Numbered from the stretch's first letter, positions 24,190 through 38,100 are shown. The stretch: 64,000 nt of DNA from Viscum album (GCA_963277665.1 OY728121.1:955456097-955520096), one strand, 5' to 3'. Numbers and translations are program-made. Notes: generated by a model not told the origin, from the sequence alone.

Positions 24190-24793
24190 AAGGTTATGAA
24201 CCCTTGTCGTTGGAGTGTTATTCATCCTCAAAGAGGAGATCTTGTACAGGTCGTCCTCTTTGTACGCTACTGCTATGCAATTCATGGTGGAGCTGTTGAC
24301 AGAATCCTTCCTAGCACACAAGTGTGGCCAAGATCCGTAGCTGAGGACCTTCGACTTCCAGGTCAGCTGAGACCATCAAACTCAGTGTTCTTAAACACAT
24401 CTACAATGGCTTCCCAACTACAACATGATGATAATAGGACTAGCAGACTCATTCACATCTGATGCTGTAAGTTTCAATCTTCTTCTTTTATTTCTTTCGT
24501 AGTTTAGTTCTTCCAAGATTATACTGCTCTATGTTTTATGTTTAGCCTTGTATGTTGTAAATCTATTTTCTTTGAGAATAATAAAATTCACGTGTTTAGT
24601 GGTATTCTTGTCATTCACATATCCCCCAAAGGTATTGAATCATGAAAATTTTCATGATATTTACCGATTTCTTAAATTCTTTCATCGTATATGCAGTGTT
24701 TATGTTAAATTCGATTTCTATATGAAAAATCCCCAATTCAGACCTTCTAGGGTTCACATGTTCTACTCTTTCAAGTCCACCTTACCCTTCACA
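24190..24793 (+). repeat. Copia-1-type LTR (probable 3' LTR, otherwise a solo LTR)
   Basis: Similar to 13071-13615 along its length and ends CTTACCCTTCACA at the equivalent point, with no primer-binding site after it. With the two nested insertions removed, it lies where the Copia-1 3' LTR should be. The left edge is approximate. Confidence 0.6.
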
Positions 24794-24872
24794 TGTCTCC
24801 TTTTTAATAAATACTTTGGGGTCATGGGTCTATAAAATATAAATACATATTTATATTTATAATTATGATTAT

Positions 24873-24904
<32 letters not shown>

Positions 24905-26166
24905 GTACAATTATATAAATATGTATTCATAAATGTATTTCTATATAAATCAATTTATATTTTTAAATATATTTATATATAAATATATAAATATATATTA
25001 TAAAATATATTGATAAATAAATAACTTTAAATATGTTTCGGTTTTGGGAACCCGGAAATTAATTTTTGACAAAGTTTATATTTTAAAAATATCACCCGAA
25101 CCCACTCAGGTTAATAAATATGTAATAATTTTAAATTTAATATATATATATATATATATCAAAATTATTTTTAAAATTATTTTTTTAAAGGAAAAGGGGT
25201 GCACCCCAATTGAAGTGGGGCTCAACCCAAATTTGCAGAGTGCCAATTTCTGTGGTGATAAGCAATCCCAAATTCCATAAAAAACAAAGCTTATATTGTT
25301 AAAAAAATTACTTTCAAAAATTTTTGTGGTTCCCATTCATGATTGTAGGGGGAAAGTTTTATCTTATAAGATTTTATATTTTTTTTAATAAAATACTTTT
25401 AGGTTTTTTTAGCATATTGGGATTGACTAGGGCTATTTCATTTGGTGATTGGTGGGTTTTGGGCATGGGTGTCACTCCATTTGATGCTAATGCCCTTTGT
25501 TAAATTTTTTTTCTTCTAATATATATATATAAAAATTAAAATATATATTTACAAATAAATTGATATTAATATATTTATAATTATATATATATATATATGT
25601 TTATAAGAATATTAAATTTAAAACTATTACCAGATTATTCATTCGGGCAGGTTTGAATAATATTTTTATAATATGAATTCTACTCGAACCCGATTGCGGG
25701 GTTCCAGAATACAAAACATGTTTACAAATATTTATTTATGAATATATTTATAATATATATATATATATATATATATAATTATATAGATACATTTATAAAT
25801 ATATTATTTATAATTATAATTATAATTATATAATTATATATATATATATAAATACATATTTGAAATTATTTAAATCCCAGTCACTGTGTTGTTTGGTGCT
25901 TGATTTAATTGGGGGTGACTGATGGGTTGACTTCAAATGACACAAGCGTGATTGGAGGCCGGCACTACCGGGCATTGGTGGCGGTGTAAGAGGGATCCTC
26001 ACATGACGGTGGAGGTGGTTGCTTAGGCTGGTGTCACTGACATAATAATGATTTGACGATAGTGCTTGTGGTGGTGGTCTCTGTGGGCAGTAGTGCGAAC
26101 ATAGGTGTATGGGACAACTCTGACATAGGTGCGAGGTGCGGCTAGAAGGGGGAGGTGGTATTCAAC
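24794..26166. other. AT-rich intergenic stretch with microsatellites
   Basis: No gene seen. An (AC)n-(AT)n run lies at about 24873-24904, with (TA)n tracts at about 25140-25160, 25585-25600, 25755-25785 and 25835-25850. Two moderately GC-richer islands (about 25180-25280 and 25880-26160) carry no recognisable protein. It may contain decayed DNA elements that I cannot name. Confidence 0.5.
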
Positions 26167-28700
26167 TGTAGCACCCAGTCTTGGTTTTCCACTTTTTCTA
26201 TTCTCAGGACTAGTGGAATGTTGCGCTTAAGGCGCACCTCTCCGTATGCCAAAGGTTGTCGACTACCAGCAAAAGTCAGATTAGGTGATAGTGGGGAGAC
26301 AATACCCACTTCTAATGATAAAAATAATGGTCCACACATATATGACACATCATAAAAAGAACCACAAAAATGAAAGCCACATAATAAACACAAAAAAAGT
26401 ATATACAACAACAATAGTAATAATAAGGCCACTGGCATCATACCATTTACAGATAAAAGCACAAGTCAAGACAAGTCATACAAAAGTAAACAAGTTGGGT
26501 CACCCGTTGTTGACCATATAAGTACATATATATAAAATCCAAAAAAGTAAGTCCATCTTGATGCAAAGGAACAACCTAGTATACTTCTATCTATCCCATG
26601 AAAAAACAGTACATCCATGATCTCTAGCTCTCGAGCCTAATCCCTTACCTGACCTCAAAACCATAAAGTCTATACGCACCCCGAGGGGCCCATGTAGGGT
26701 GTGATTATGAAATCACTAGGCCACCACTAACGTGTTTATATCTTATATCCATAATTATATAGTGTATACTTATGTAAATAAGTACCAATAACTTGCACAT
26801 ACTAATAATCAACTCACACCATTTTTTATCAACTACCACAGGTGAGCGTTTCACCTACTTCGGCCAACACAAGTGGAACAATATATCCATGGTCAATCAT
26901 ACAAGAAGAACCTTGGTATCACAGCCTCATACATGTCATTCGACACCTCATTCCATTCAACACCTCATGTGCCACTAATTGAATAATTGACATCTCATCT
27001 GCATTCCCAGTAATACATCCGAGTCCCCTCAAACCGCCGTTAAAATGTCACAATTGGCTCAACAACCCTACATCCCGAGGCATGATGATATTCATCCTTG
27101 AATATATAAAAATCATCATTATCTCAAAATCCCAACATCCTAAGGCATGATGATATCCGTCTTCCAATAATCAGAGACCATTGGCCTCAAATATAATGGC
27201 GAGCCTCAACCCCCAACTGATTGTCTCAAACACCATCTCCCATAACTTTATATGGTGAACTCCTCTTCCATAACTGAAGGTCAACACCATCCACTAACCT
27301 TCCCAAACTACGAATGCCTCCACTCATAACGAGTGGTCATCACCACCTCAAACGAGTCATATTTATGTGCACATGACTCCAATGACACTGTCGGCCAACA
27401 ATGGTGTGAGGAAATCATCAAAAAGTACCTAAGACAAACCATCTAGAAACCTAGTTGCCACATGAGAACCACATCACCGAATACTGATGTTCAACACCAT
27501 CCAAAGTCCCACATGCCATACCCTCACCCGGCCAACCTCACTGCCATAATCTCAACGAACAATGTCACCGCAACCTGGAGATCAACATCCACCAATGTAT
27601 ATCAGGCCATGCCCTCAGATTGAAAAGCCATGCCATCTCAGTCCTGGTGATCAGAATCACCCAATACCTTGAGGCATTCCCATCACATTCACATAGAATT
27701 CATGCAATCATATCACAATTAATTAATTTAAATAATTTTACTAATTTTCATAACCTGCCCATCTCATCAAAAATCCCTACTCAGATTAATAAATTTTTTA
27801 AAAAGAAAGAGTATTCCCATCATCATCTTGCGAAATTTCTTACAATTTAAAAACAAACATTAATTAATTAATGGTTTCACTCAGGCAACCCACATGCATA
27901 TATTTAATAAAAAACACCATAGCACCTATATACTTATGGATAAAGCTAGGAACCAACTATCATTGACTCATACATGCTCACTCGTCAAATATCGGCCTCT
28001 AATTCAAGAAATATTGGAAGAAAATGGTGTTTTAGAAAAATTCCAAAGAGGAATCTATAGCCACTGATGGATCTTGAAATGGAGTCTGAATGAAGGAGGC
28101 TCAAATCCTAGAGGAACGAAGGAGGAGAGATCTGTGACCTGCTGGAGAAGAACTGTGCGTGGGGGGATAGAAAAGGGGAGAAACCTCTTAAGGGGGGGGA
28201 ATCATTTTTTCATTTTAAAAAATCTTCATGGTTACCTCATAATTTGGAAAATCGTGCACCAACCATGTTGTACTCACTATCCAAAGGGAATGCACCTCGC
28301 ATGGTCTGACTGCACGGTTTGACAAACCATGCACCAACCATGATGGTGACTCTAAAAACCAATACTGTAGCACTCAGTTTCTAGGAAGGGGCTGCATAGT
28401 TTAAGATAATAATGCCCCATTGAAAAACATGACACATCATTTAGGTCACATGGTTAAAAAAATAGTACGCTCTGTCTGCCTTTCCCAAAATTGAGCTTTT
28501 GGTGCTCGACAATCCCGAAACCATTTTAAACACTTGAGGAACTCACTGATCCTTAAAAACCATTTAGAAATAGAACATTGAAGTGTTAAAACTTTTGGAT
28601 TTAGGTTCCAAATCCTATAATTTATGTTGTTCCATCCACAAAACTCAAAATTCAAGTTCACCTAAGAATTATGGCCCATTCAAAAACCTGGGGCGTTACA
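26167..28700 (-). repeat. Gypsy-2 3' LTR
   Basis: 2534 bases. On the - strand it opens TGTAACGCCCC after a GTGGGGAGTT purine tract and closes GGGTGCTACA. Its left two-thirds pair with the 5' LTR remnant at 41089-42985. The start on the - strand has the TGTAACGCCCC form common in plant Gypsy LTRs. Confidence 0.85.
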
Positions 28701-28710
28701 AACTCCCCAC
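28701..28710 (-). other. Polypurine tract, Gypsy-2
   Basis: GTGGGGAGTT on the - strand, directly before the TG of the 3' LTR. Confidence 0.75.
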
Positions 28711-29859
28711 ATTAAAATAGATCATCCCTGAGAAATGTGTCTTCCTCCAAATATGGTACCTAACATACCCATATAATTTACATTAACCTAGTATACCCTA
28801 GTTATTGGTCACGGTCAAATCCTCTAGTGGCACTCCCCACCCTAAGATTTACATACCTGATAGCTTCTCAACCCAAAATTCAACATCTCGATGATTCCTA
28901 TGACCATCACTAGATGTACATATCTTCATGTGGCATGCCATCATTCTTGGACCTTATCAGGTTTTCATTTCTAACCGCTTCATACATGGTACCTATCACA
29001 GACCGCATCTCATTAGATGATCATTTCATACTGGTTCCACAAATGACACCCATAAAGGCCCACATATCACCGATGCTCAAAGGTCTTGCATTAAAATTGA
29101 TAATAAAAATTAATCCTACATCATATACATACATATATATATATACACACATAAATATATATATATATATGCATTCCTCTAATAGTCTTGATGTATATGC
29201 ACCTCATACAAAACATGAATCACACTTGATTCCCACATACTAACTAGCATATGGTTAGTCCAATTACAATACGTGAACCTCATGTAACCATATCCTTCAA
29301 GCCCAAAAATAGGATTCCAAACAATGATCAATTTATAAAACTAACCATTGTCAGATCCTCATTCTGCTCCGACACTACCAGCTCAACAACATGTACTCAA
29401 CCTGAAGTCTTACTACCCAAGGCATGACCTCCCTATAGAGCTTCACCAGATACTGGCCATTGACCCAACTTATTGGTCTCTATCTCTATCCCTCTCTCTT
29501 ATATATCTCTATATTTCTATCTCTATCTCTCTCTCTTCCTTGACCTATGCATGTAGTAGTATCCCGACTACTGCTCATGGTACCACTCTTGGTCCTACCT
29601 CAATTCCCTAAGTCTGACTCAGTCCCTAGATCCCAGATATCCATGAAGGCTTCCTCAAGGACCTCTCCAGATTCCCTATATGACAACATATCTGACTCTC
29701 CTTTGGATCCTTCTCACATTGAGTCCAAATATTCCCCAAATTACCGCACTAAAAGAACACCATCAAAGAACCACTCCTCGGTGGCCTACCCGAGTTGTTG
29801 GCCTGACTGCCCTATTGGGAATCCTAAGGACCCTACTTTCAAATACCCAAATAATCACC
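28711..29859. other. Gypsy-2 internal, no identifiable gene
   Basis: Between the 3' LTR and the gag remnant. I see short AT and CT microsatellites (about 29127-29170 and 29475-29537) and no retroelement domain on either strand. In a complete Gypsy element pol would lie here; it is absent or decayed past recognition. Confidence 0.55.
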
Positions 29860-30200
29860 ACTAATCTCACATTACGTTGTCACCCAGCTTGAATACGACT
29901 AGTTCATGAAGTTTCTCATGACTATTAATGCCTGATTCACTACCTTTAAGAATAAGGTCAACCTAAAGATATTTACCCACACCCTAATGGTGTGTCGTAA
30001 ACCATACTTGAAACACCTCATCCTAGCAACATCTTCACCCACCATAGAAGGCACAAATTGGGATAGGTCTATGAAATTCACCTCAGAATCTATAAATGAT
30101 GTATCTCCCTATTATAGGTTCATGAAATCATGGGCTCGATCTACCGTCAACATCTCCAAAAAAAATTCTTAAAGAACCTAGCCTCAAAGTCCTTCCATAA
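29860..30200 (-). pseudogene. gag fragment, Gypsy-2
   Basis: A - strand stretch at 29899-30081 reads F-DLSQFVPSMV-ED-AR--CF-YGLRHTIR-WV, the C-terminal capsid pattern of Ty3/Gypsy Gag (retrotrans_gag family). Upstream sequence to about 30200 continues with stops and frame changes. No zinc knuckle or protease was recognised downstream. Confidence 0.65.
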
Positions 30201-31306
30201 TAGTACCTCTTACCTACCATCATGCACCCTTATGTCCCACAAGTTCTTTCTCATTTCTATGAGCATATGAGTATCCAACTTCACACTATGACCTGGGGGT
30301 GTCTCAAGCTAATTGGATATCTTCTTCATAGACTCTATCTAGTTCTTTTCTTCCTATAGTCCACCCTCACCCTAAAATAATGGTGGGTGTTGAGACTGGA
30401 ACTAAAAAATAAAATAATCCATAGATGGATCATTACCTTGACCTCCCCTATCAATACCCTATATGACTCACACCAAGCTCACCCTGAGCTACACATTTAA
30501 GTATTTCCAAAAATCTTCCATCTGTTATAGTATCCCTACCTATACTAGAGCCCATACCTATGGATCATGATCATACTAACCTGTAGGGGCCTCATCTTGA
30601 CCCTCAGGGGTCTCAGCCCATGCCTGATATATAGGCACCACATTCCACCCTCCTGATTCTCCTCCAGAATCCTCCTAGGTTGAATCAATCCGAAGACTAA
30701 ACAAGATGGTAAAAAATGACATAAAATACATATATATCATAGATTGGAAATGTTGTAACAGGAAGCACATCTCACCACCCTTATGCTCCCCTAATGCACC
30801 AATGTCACATCATATCCATCCTCATGGCCCCTTACCTACCCATATTAGAGTCAGACATCACATATCATCTAGCCCCACAGCCCCTTTCTTACCCATAACA
30901 ATGTAAGGCATCATGTATCATATATATCACGATTTCATCAATATGAGGTGGTTGGGTAGAATTCCACCAAAATGATAAGAAATAAATTATTGTTTAACTT
31001 GTTTTTGGAATCTTAAATGGCTCACCCCCTTCATTCATTCCAACATACCCTTAACAGATTTGGGCCTATACATACCATACATGCATAGTGTCACATACCG
31101 ATATCATGAGGAACCACATACCTGGGTTGGATTAGTTGAATTCTACTAAAAAGGATAAGCTGTAAAATAATGATTATCTTTTTGTTGACATTTTAAATAG
31201 CCCAACCCCTCTTAGCGTATTCTAGGTCCCCAAGGATAATCAACACATAATCAGACATCATATAATCCTATGTTATTACCATGATGCATAAATAATCCTT
31301 CCTTTC
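30201..31306. other. Gypsy-2 internal, upstream of the gag fragment
   Basis: No reliable coding frame. It probably holds the decayed start of gag and leader sequence. It ends at the CACTA insertion, whose target copy TTC is 31304-31306. Confidence 0.45.
31304..31306. repeat. Target-site duplication of CACTA, left copy
   Basis: TTC, repeated at 40825-40827 directly outside the other terminus. Three-base duplications are characteristic of CACTA insertions. Confidence 0.9.
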
Positions 31307-31319
31307 CACTACAGGAAAA
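31307..31319 (+). repeat. CACTA left terminal inverted repeat
   Basis: CACTACAGGAAAA; pairs perfectly with 40812-40824. Confidence 0.95.
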
Positions 31320-31324
31320 CTGAA

Positions 31325-31730
31325 TATTTGCGACGAGCGATTTGCGACGGGCTCCCGTCGCAAAAGGTCTTTTGCGACGGGGCTCCGTCGCAAATCCCCC
31401 ATTGCCGAAAACGGCATCGCAAATAGGTGTTTTTCCGGCGGTCCTGTCGCAACACAATTATTTGCGACGGTATTTGTCCCCCGTCACAAATAAGTTTTCG
31501 TTTATATATAAAAAAGGTATTTGCGACGGGCCGTCGCAGATATATTAGTTGCGACAGGTCGGAATCCCGTCGCAAATGGGAAATTTAAAAAAATAATTGC
31601 GACGAAACTATTTGCGACGGACCGTCATAGAAATTTTTTCCCGACGGGTATTCATCCCGTCGCAAATGGTACTGTAAAAAACATTTACGACAGGAATTCC
31701 CGTTGCAAATGTACCCGTCGCAAATATTAA
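31325..31730. repeat. CACTA left subterminal repeats
   Basis: About a dozen or more copies of an ATTTGCGACGGG-like motif in direct and inverted orientation, with variants (GTCGCAAAT). In this family such motifs bind the transposon-encoded TNPA-type protein (established for En/Spm). Confidence 0.9.
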
Positions 31731-31734
31731 AAAA

Positions 31735-32470
31735 TAATAATAAAAAATAAAATAATTAATACAAATCATATAATATTATATAAAAATAATAATATTAATA
31801 ATATAAAAAAATTATATTATTATAATATAAATAAAAAAATATATAAAATATAATTATGAAATATTAATATAAAATAATAATAATATGAATATAAATAATA
31901 TAATATAATATAATAATACTGATATTAATAATATAAAAAATTAATATAATATTATTATTATTAAACTATCTATATAATAATAATATTGATATTAATAATA
32001 TAAATAAATTATATTACTATAATATTAATAATAAAAAATATATATAATATAATTATGAAATATTAATATCAAAAAATAATAATAATATGAATATAAATAA
32101 TATTATATTATATATTATGAAATATTAATATCAAAAAATAATAATAATAGTTCTAATATTATTAATATAAAAAATTAATATAATATTATTATTATTAAAA
32201 TAAACATACATATTTATGAAAAAATAATATTAATATTATTAATATTAATAAAATTATAAAATTATAAATTTCTCAATATTAACAATAAATATAAAATATT
32301 AAAAGTAATATTACTAAAATAAGTAGACATTAAATATAATACTAATAAGTAATAATATATTAAAAAAAATAAAAACAAATTAAATCACGTAATATTCATA
32401 CCAATATGAAAGAGGAATTCTAAATAGTTAATATGATAATAAACTACGAACTCAAATGTTTATTACATCT
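31735..32470. other. Very AT-rich filler inside CACTA
   Basis: Almost pure A/T with ATAATA- and TATAAT-type words from the subterminal array to the 3' end of the TNPA-like gene. No coding potential. It may act as the gene's 3' flank. Confidence 0.7.
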
Positions 32471-32477
32471 AAAAAAA

Positions 32478-33990
32478 TCACTGGGTGGGTGGATAATCTA
32501 GAGGACCTGGAGGACCTGGAGGAGGTGGTGGAGGAAACTCCATCCCTAAACTATGAGTCAGACGACGCATATACTCCATATACTCCTGATGTTTCTCCTC
32601 ATATCGATGTCTCTCCTCATCCTGCTGCGGACGCATCTTCTCCTTCCATCGACGCATCTTCTCATCGTGCTGCTGACGCATCTGCTCCTGCCCCTGACGC
32701 AAATCCTCTATAAGCTGACTCTGGGCACGCAGTTGCTCCTGATACTATGAGGCAGAAGATGATGTCTCTCCACGAGCTCCTCTCGAGCTGGACACCGACA
32801 TCGCAGCAGTACCATAATACGCTGCAGGAGTCAAATGAGAGTCGATACCAACTACTCGGCCCTTTTTGAAGCCATATTGGGTCGCCTGCATCCATGTCGT
32901 CTCATCAAAATGGTGGGCACTAGTCTGATCACCCATCTCGTCTTGACTCTCAGCCTGTTTCTGAGAGGTCGCGGCCTCATATGACTCCTTAAGTTTCAAT
33001 TAGAAATTAAAATAATGAAAAGATTATATGCATTTAATTTTCAAATTGAAAAGAAAATAATACTGACCACAATCTGACACTGGCGGTCACCTCTAATCTC
33101 TCCAGTAGTCGGGTCAGTGTACATCCTCCGATAAACGTCGTACGCCAAAATGCCGGGCTTCTCAGCTTCCTATATGAATATAAAATAAACTGTTTATATT
33201 TAAATTTGTATAAAATATTAAAAAACAAGTACTTACCAGACGCTCTCTATGCGCACTGAATGTACGACTACCGGCTCGATGTGTCACCTCTTGTCTCCCC
33301 CGATTCTATCAACCCAATGCAGATCTTTTCTGAAACCCACCACCCAACCAGTGTGTACATAATCCATCCCAAACGTGAGATGAAATGTACTCTGGTCGGT
33401 GGGCTCTACAGGACTTGTCAAATTCTGTCACTCCGGCTTTCTTTATAGCCGTATTTCTTAAATTATGCAAAAAATGACGGAAACAGTCACTCATAGACAC
33501 CACCCATGCCGCGTGGATAGTGGCACACATTCTCTCGTCGATGGGATACCATAAACCCTAATATAAAGTTATTAATGAATTAAATTTCAAAATAAATAAT
33601 ATTTCATTACATACCAGCCAATGATCAAACATGGCGGCCTGCACATCAGCGAGAATCTGATCCCATGTGAGCCAGGGCTGAGAAAAATAATTGCTCAAGA
33701 TAGCGCTCCCATGTCCAATAGCTATATGCGTAAAACTATGGAACAAGAACAAATAATCAAGAAATTAGAATATTAATAAATTATAATGAAAGATAACTAA
33801 AATACATAGGTTACCATACCACCACGTGTGCGCATCGAATCTAAGTGGTGGACGTCGCTCTGGGATAGGATCTGGAATCATTAGTCTGGTAAGACCACGC
33901 CCCCTCAGAGTGCTCCCTGTAGTGCCAACAACCTGAGGGTCAGATGACTCAAGAACCTCATCATCCATAGGTAGATCAGCCTCCAGCAAC
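32478..33990 (-). pseudogene. TNPA-like gene (plant Transposase_24 type), CACTA ORF2
   Basis: DNA-binding partner of the transposase in En/Spm elements; known TNPA binds subterminal repeats. About five exons can be read on the - strand with consensus sites: introns at 33736-33814 and about 33558-33614, and a GTAAGT donor at 33236. Exon 1 holds a GRGL arginine-rich start. Exon 3 holds the WDGLC-HW and AGSRTFSAHRERL motifs of the family, exon 4 the DPTTGEI motif. Exon 5 (about 33000-32478) encodes a charged Q/E/R-rich coiled coil and a proline-rich end. Adjacent stops TGA-TAG at 33306-33311 and TAG at 32745-32747 inactivate it. Exon limits are my reading. Confidence 0.8.
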
Positions 33991-34086
33991 TGACGAAACG
34001 TTTCGAGTCCATATGAAACATGAAATGATTGTTATTAGAAAACAGTTGAAAATAACTATTATGTATAGATATATATTTGTTATGAT

Positions 34087-37000
34087 TCAAACCAGCATTT
34101 TACTCTGCCAATGTTCATCTTCATCATCATCTTCATAGTTTTCAATGTCAATGTATTCATCTTCCTCATCAACATCATCAATTTCCATATTAGTTTCACT
34201 GTCATCATCTCTTGTTATTTCAAATTCAGTTGTAACATCATTGACAACATCGTCACCATCGACCCTTAACTGTGGGGTATCATCCTCAATATTCATGTCT
34301 CTTTGTGAAAAACATGTGTTTTAAGGAGTGTCCTGAAAAATTTCATTTCCTTGCACTTCAGTGGAAACACATTTAGTTTGAGTAAATTGATTTTCTCAAG
34401 ATTTAACTTTTATTATACTCCACCCATCATCCAACTCTTTTGCAGTAGCACAGTATTTTGCATAATAAATTTGATATGCCCGATGAGCCAATAAAAATGG
34501 TTCATTTACTGGAAGAAGACTTTTATGTTTAATATCAACAATTCCATGAGTCGGATGAATACACAGGCCTCTCTCAGTATCCAGCCATCGACATTTAAAC
34601 ATTGTTACATAATTCAATCCCAATTAACACAGTTCAATAATTTCTTCAAGCATGCCGTAAAAGTCATCTTCAATATCTCTATGATGTGATCCCTTCAAAC
34701 AAACACCATTATTCATTGTTTTCTTTGATTCCCCATATGCACGTGTATGAAAGCAATAACCATTCACCACATATGCATTATAAGATTTAACCATTTTGGA
34801 TGGTGGACTACTCAAAATACGCAATCGACTATCAATCTTATCAGCATGTACAGATACCTGAAAATTTGTAAAAGATTTATCACTATTACAAGTAATAAAT
34901 TGATTTTATATGTAAAACCAAAAAAGAATGTATGTTACCAGTTTTTGAAACCAGTAGGCAATTTTTTTTGCCGACGTTCTTCTAAGCCAACTGCTGTAAT
35001 TTGTGGAAATTATTTCTTGGTATGATCATCATATAACCTACAAATACAATATGATTAATTTACTATAAGAAAATCTATAGAATAAGGAATAAGAGAACTC
35101 ACTTTACAATTGGTGACATTTCTTCACAGTTGAGTAGAACATATGTATGAGCTCTATGATGTTCATCATCTGAAATCCATCTATCATGAACTCCACTAAA
35201 GCTAAGTTCGGGCTAATTGAAAACTGATAATTGATTGTTCATATCATCATCGACATTCCCCTCGTTCCGGACCATGCGGTTAAATTTTTAGGGATATTCA
35301 GATTCAAAATAATGAGAGCAGAATAAAGCAATTTCTTTTTGCAAATAAGCTTCAGCAATTGAGCCTTTAACTGATGCGTTATTACGAACTTTTTTCTTCA
35401 ATTTCTGCATGCATCTCTCAAATGGGTACATCCATCGAAACTGAACTGGACCTACACATTTTGATTCATGTGGAAAATGTAATATCAAATGTTTCATCGA
35501 GTCAAAGAAAGCCGGAAGAAATAATTTTTCCAATTTGCATATAATTACAATAAAAGCTTCTTCTAGTTTTCTTAGTGTATCGTAGTCTGTTGTCACCGCA
35601 CACATGTCTTGGAAAAAATATGATATATCTATTATCGAATCCCAAATCATATAATTCAACAAACCTCTTAATCCAATAGGAATAATACTTTCCATTATAA
35701 CATGACAGTCATGACTTTTTAATCCAGTAATATGACCATTTTTAACACATCTTCCCAAGTTGGAAGCATAGCCATCTGGAAGTCTCAAATCTGTAATCCA
35801 CTGAAAAAATAATAAGTGACTCTCTTTGGTCAGTGTATAAGATGGTTTTGGCTTCATTAATCTCTGTGATCTGAAATTTTCAAACAATTCAAGTTCTGGT
35901 CGCCTGCAAATTTGGGCAAGATCTAATCGTGCCTTTACATTATCTTTGGTTTTACCCGGTGTATCCAAAACTGTATGAAATAAATTATCAAAATAGTTCT
36001 TCTCAATATTCATGACATCCAACATGTGTCAGACCAACAAATTAGACCAATATGAAAGATTCCAAAAAATGCTCCGTTTTGTCCAATTGTGTTCTTTCCC
36101 AAAACCATGATTTTTCGGTTGGTTTATTGTCGGTCCAAAAGTGATGGAAGGTAATGAAAATAAAACTGATTGTAACTCTGTAACTGAGATCATTTTTGGA
36201 GGTCCATCTCTTTCAATTCTGCCTTTTCTAAAATGAGATTTATTCCTCCGAAAAGGATGATCGATTGGAAGAAATCTGCGATGACAGTCAAAATAGCAAG
36301 GTTTTTTTTCCATTCACGAGCATAAATTCTTTGTTGTCTCCCATACAGTAAGGACATGATTTTGGACCATGTGTACTCCATCCAGATAACATTCTATATG
36401 CCAGGAACTCACTAATTGTCCACATCAAAGCATCTTTCATTAAAAAATTCTATTTCGCAGCAGCATCATATGAACCAACAACATGACTCCACAATAAATT
36501 TAACTCATCAATCAGTGGTTTCAAATAAACATCAATATTCTTTTTCGGATGTCCTGGGATTAATAATGTCAAAAAGATATAAGGCTCTTTCATCAACATC
36601 CATGGAGGAAAATTGTACGGAGTTATAAAGGCAGGACAACAGGAATACTGACTACCAAAATATCCAAATGGACAAAAACCGTCAATAGAAAGACCCAATC
36701 GCACTTTCTAGGATTCTAAAGCAAAAGGCGGATGCACATGATGAAAATGTTTCCATGAATCGCCATCAGATGGATGAACCAAGATTTTACCATTTGAAAT
36801 ATTGGTTTTGTGCCATGACATCATTGTCCCTGTGTTCTGAGACATAAATAAACACTGCAACCTGGGTGTAAGTGGGAAATATCTCAACAGTTTTACAGGA
36901 ATCAATCTAGACTTCCCTGATTGAGCTTCTTTATACCTCGATTGTCCATATGTGGGATAACTATCCAACGACTCATTTTCAACAGAATATAAGATGCAAT

Positions 37001-37689
37001 CGTTTGAACATGCATGAATCTTTTGATAACTAAGGCCTAGATTACGAATGAGTCTTTTGATCTCATAATAATTAATTAGCAGGCAACACATTTCCTTCAA
37101 GTAACAATTCTTTAACCAAAGAAAATATCTGATCAAAACAGTTATTTGACATTCCATTATCTGATTTAATAGCCATAAATTTTGGAACTACTTTTAATTT
37201 GCTTATCTTGAAACCAAGATATAATGCATCCTCAGCAGACCTGAACAACTCAGCAAATTCAGATGGTGCCAACTCGGGAGGTAAATCAACATCATCCTCA
37301 ATTTCTGTTTTTTGAACGGATGACCCTACAACATCATGTACTAAATTCTAAAACCACGATGGATCCGAAATCAAATTATTAGTATCTTCTCTGGAACTAC
37401 GTTCACCGTGTTGATACCAAAAAATATAATCTGATTGAAAACAATAACGCAAGAGATGTTGCCCAATGATGTCAAATGTCTCAAACGTTCTCAGAGCACA
37501 TTTTTTACAAAGAAACTTAGTTGTCCCTTCTGAAACAAATTTCGGGTTTGATGATGCAAATGATAAGAAAGCTTCAACACTATCAACATATACAGGATTT
37601 AAACTAGAACTGTTTGGATTTATGCGCTGATTTATCCAAGCACGATCATCTAATAATGATTGATGTCGATTTCCTTATTCTGTATTCAT
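34087..37689 (-). pseudogene. TNPD-like transposase gene, CACTA ORF1
   Basis: Catalytic transposase of the CACTA superfamily. Read on the - strand: a Transpos_assoc domain (37689 to about 37370, with DRAWIN, CKKCALRTF and YQHGE); a Transposase_21 core (about 37090-36030, including VRLGLSIDGFCPFG, TPYNFPPWM, IDVYLKPLIDEL and GWSTHG); DUF4218 (about 36025-35288, with LPAFFDSMKHL and GPVQFRWMYPFER); DUF4216 (about 34824-34396, with FKCRW); and an acidic tail (34296-34093). Two introns with consensus GT...AG ends are visible at 35038-35102 and 34858-34937. Breaks: TAA at codon 5 (37675-37677), a frameshift near 37085, TAG stops near 36708 and 36449, a frameshift near 36310, and further stops. Defective. 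Confidence 0.88.
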
Positions 37690-37954
37690 ATATATGTTTC
37701 TACAAAATTTAAAACCATTACTATTGTTAAATAATTTGATATAAGAAAAAATATCCTAAAAAAAGAAGATACGTAATTATAGTTATTTATTAATAATTAC
37801 CAATAATTATAGGCGACACAATTAGTTTATAATCATCCCCACTAATTATTATTAATTTAGCAATACTTAGAAATACTTGGCAAAATGAAATATGCTTGAA
37901 TAATGAAATTAAATTTTGTAATCATCGTTGTGAAGATTATATTACTAATTATTC

Positions 37955-38100
37955 TAATTTGTCCGATGGATCATCTCTTTTTAACTTTCTCCCAACTGAA
38001 ATCAGTATGAAAAACTTGCTCTGACATGCGTTAGAGCACATTTTTCATACTGATTTCAGTGGGAGAAAGTAACAAAGATATGAGACGTTGAACAAAAGGT
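37955..38100. repeat. CACTA hairpin 1
   Basis: Inverted repeat with well-matched arms of about 55 bases (37969-38026 and 38032-38086) around a five-base loop; weaker complementarity extends to about 70 bases per arm. The core GAAATCAGTATGAAAAA pairs perfectly. Confidence 0.88.

Larger units (their letters stand above)
13071..24793 (+). mobile_element. Copia-1: decayed Ty1/Copia element, interrupted twice
   Basis: A proposed 5' LTR (about 13071-13615), a tRNA-iMet PBS and degraded gag, integrase, reverse transcriptase and RNase H follow in Copia order to 17886. Copia-2 (18078-22874) and a TRIM (22975-23938) then interrupt its 3' region. The repeat at about 24190-24793 resembles the 5' LTR and ends at an equivalent point, so it is read as the 3' LTR. 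Outer boundaries are approximate; no target-site duplication was seen. Confidence 0.65.

Noticed and set aside
31325..31730. Regularly repeated GCGACGGG motifs that resemble a repeat-spacer array
   Set aside because: Both orientations alternate and spacing varies, and they sit inside CACTA termini with TIRs and a TSD. They are subterminal transposase-binding repeats, not a CRISPR array.
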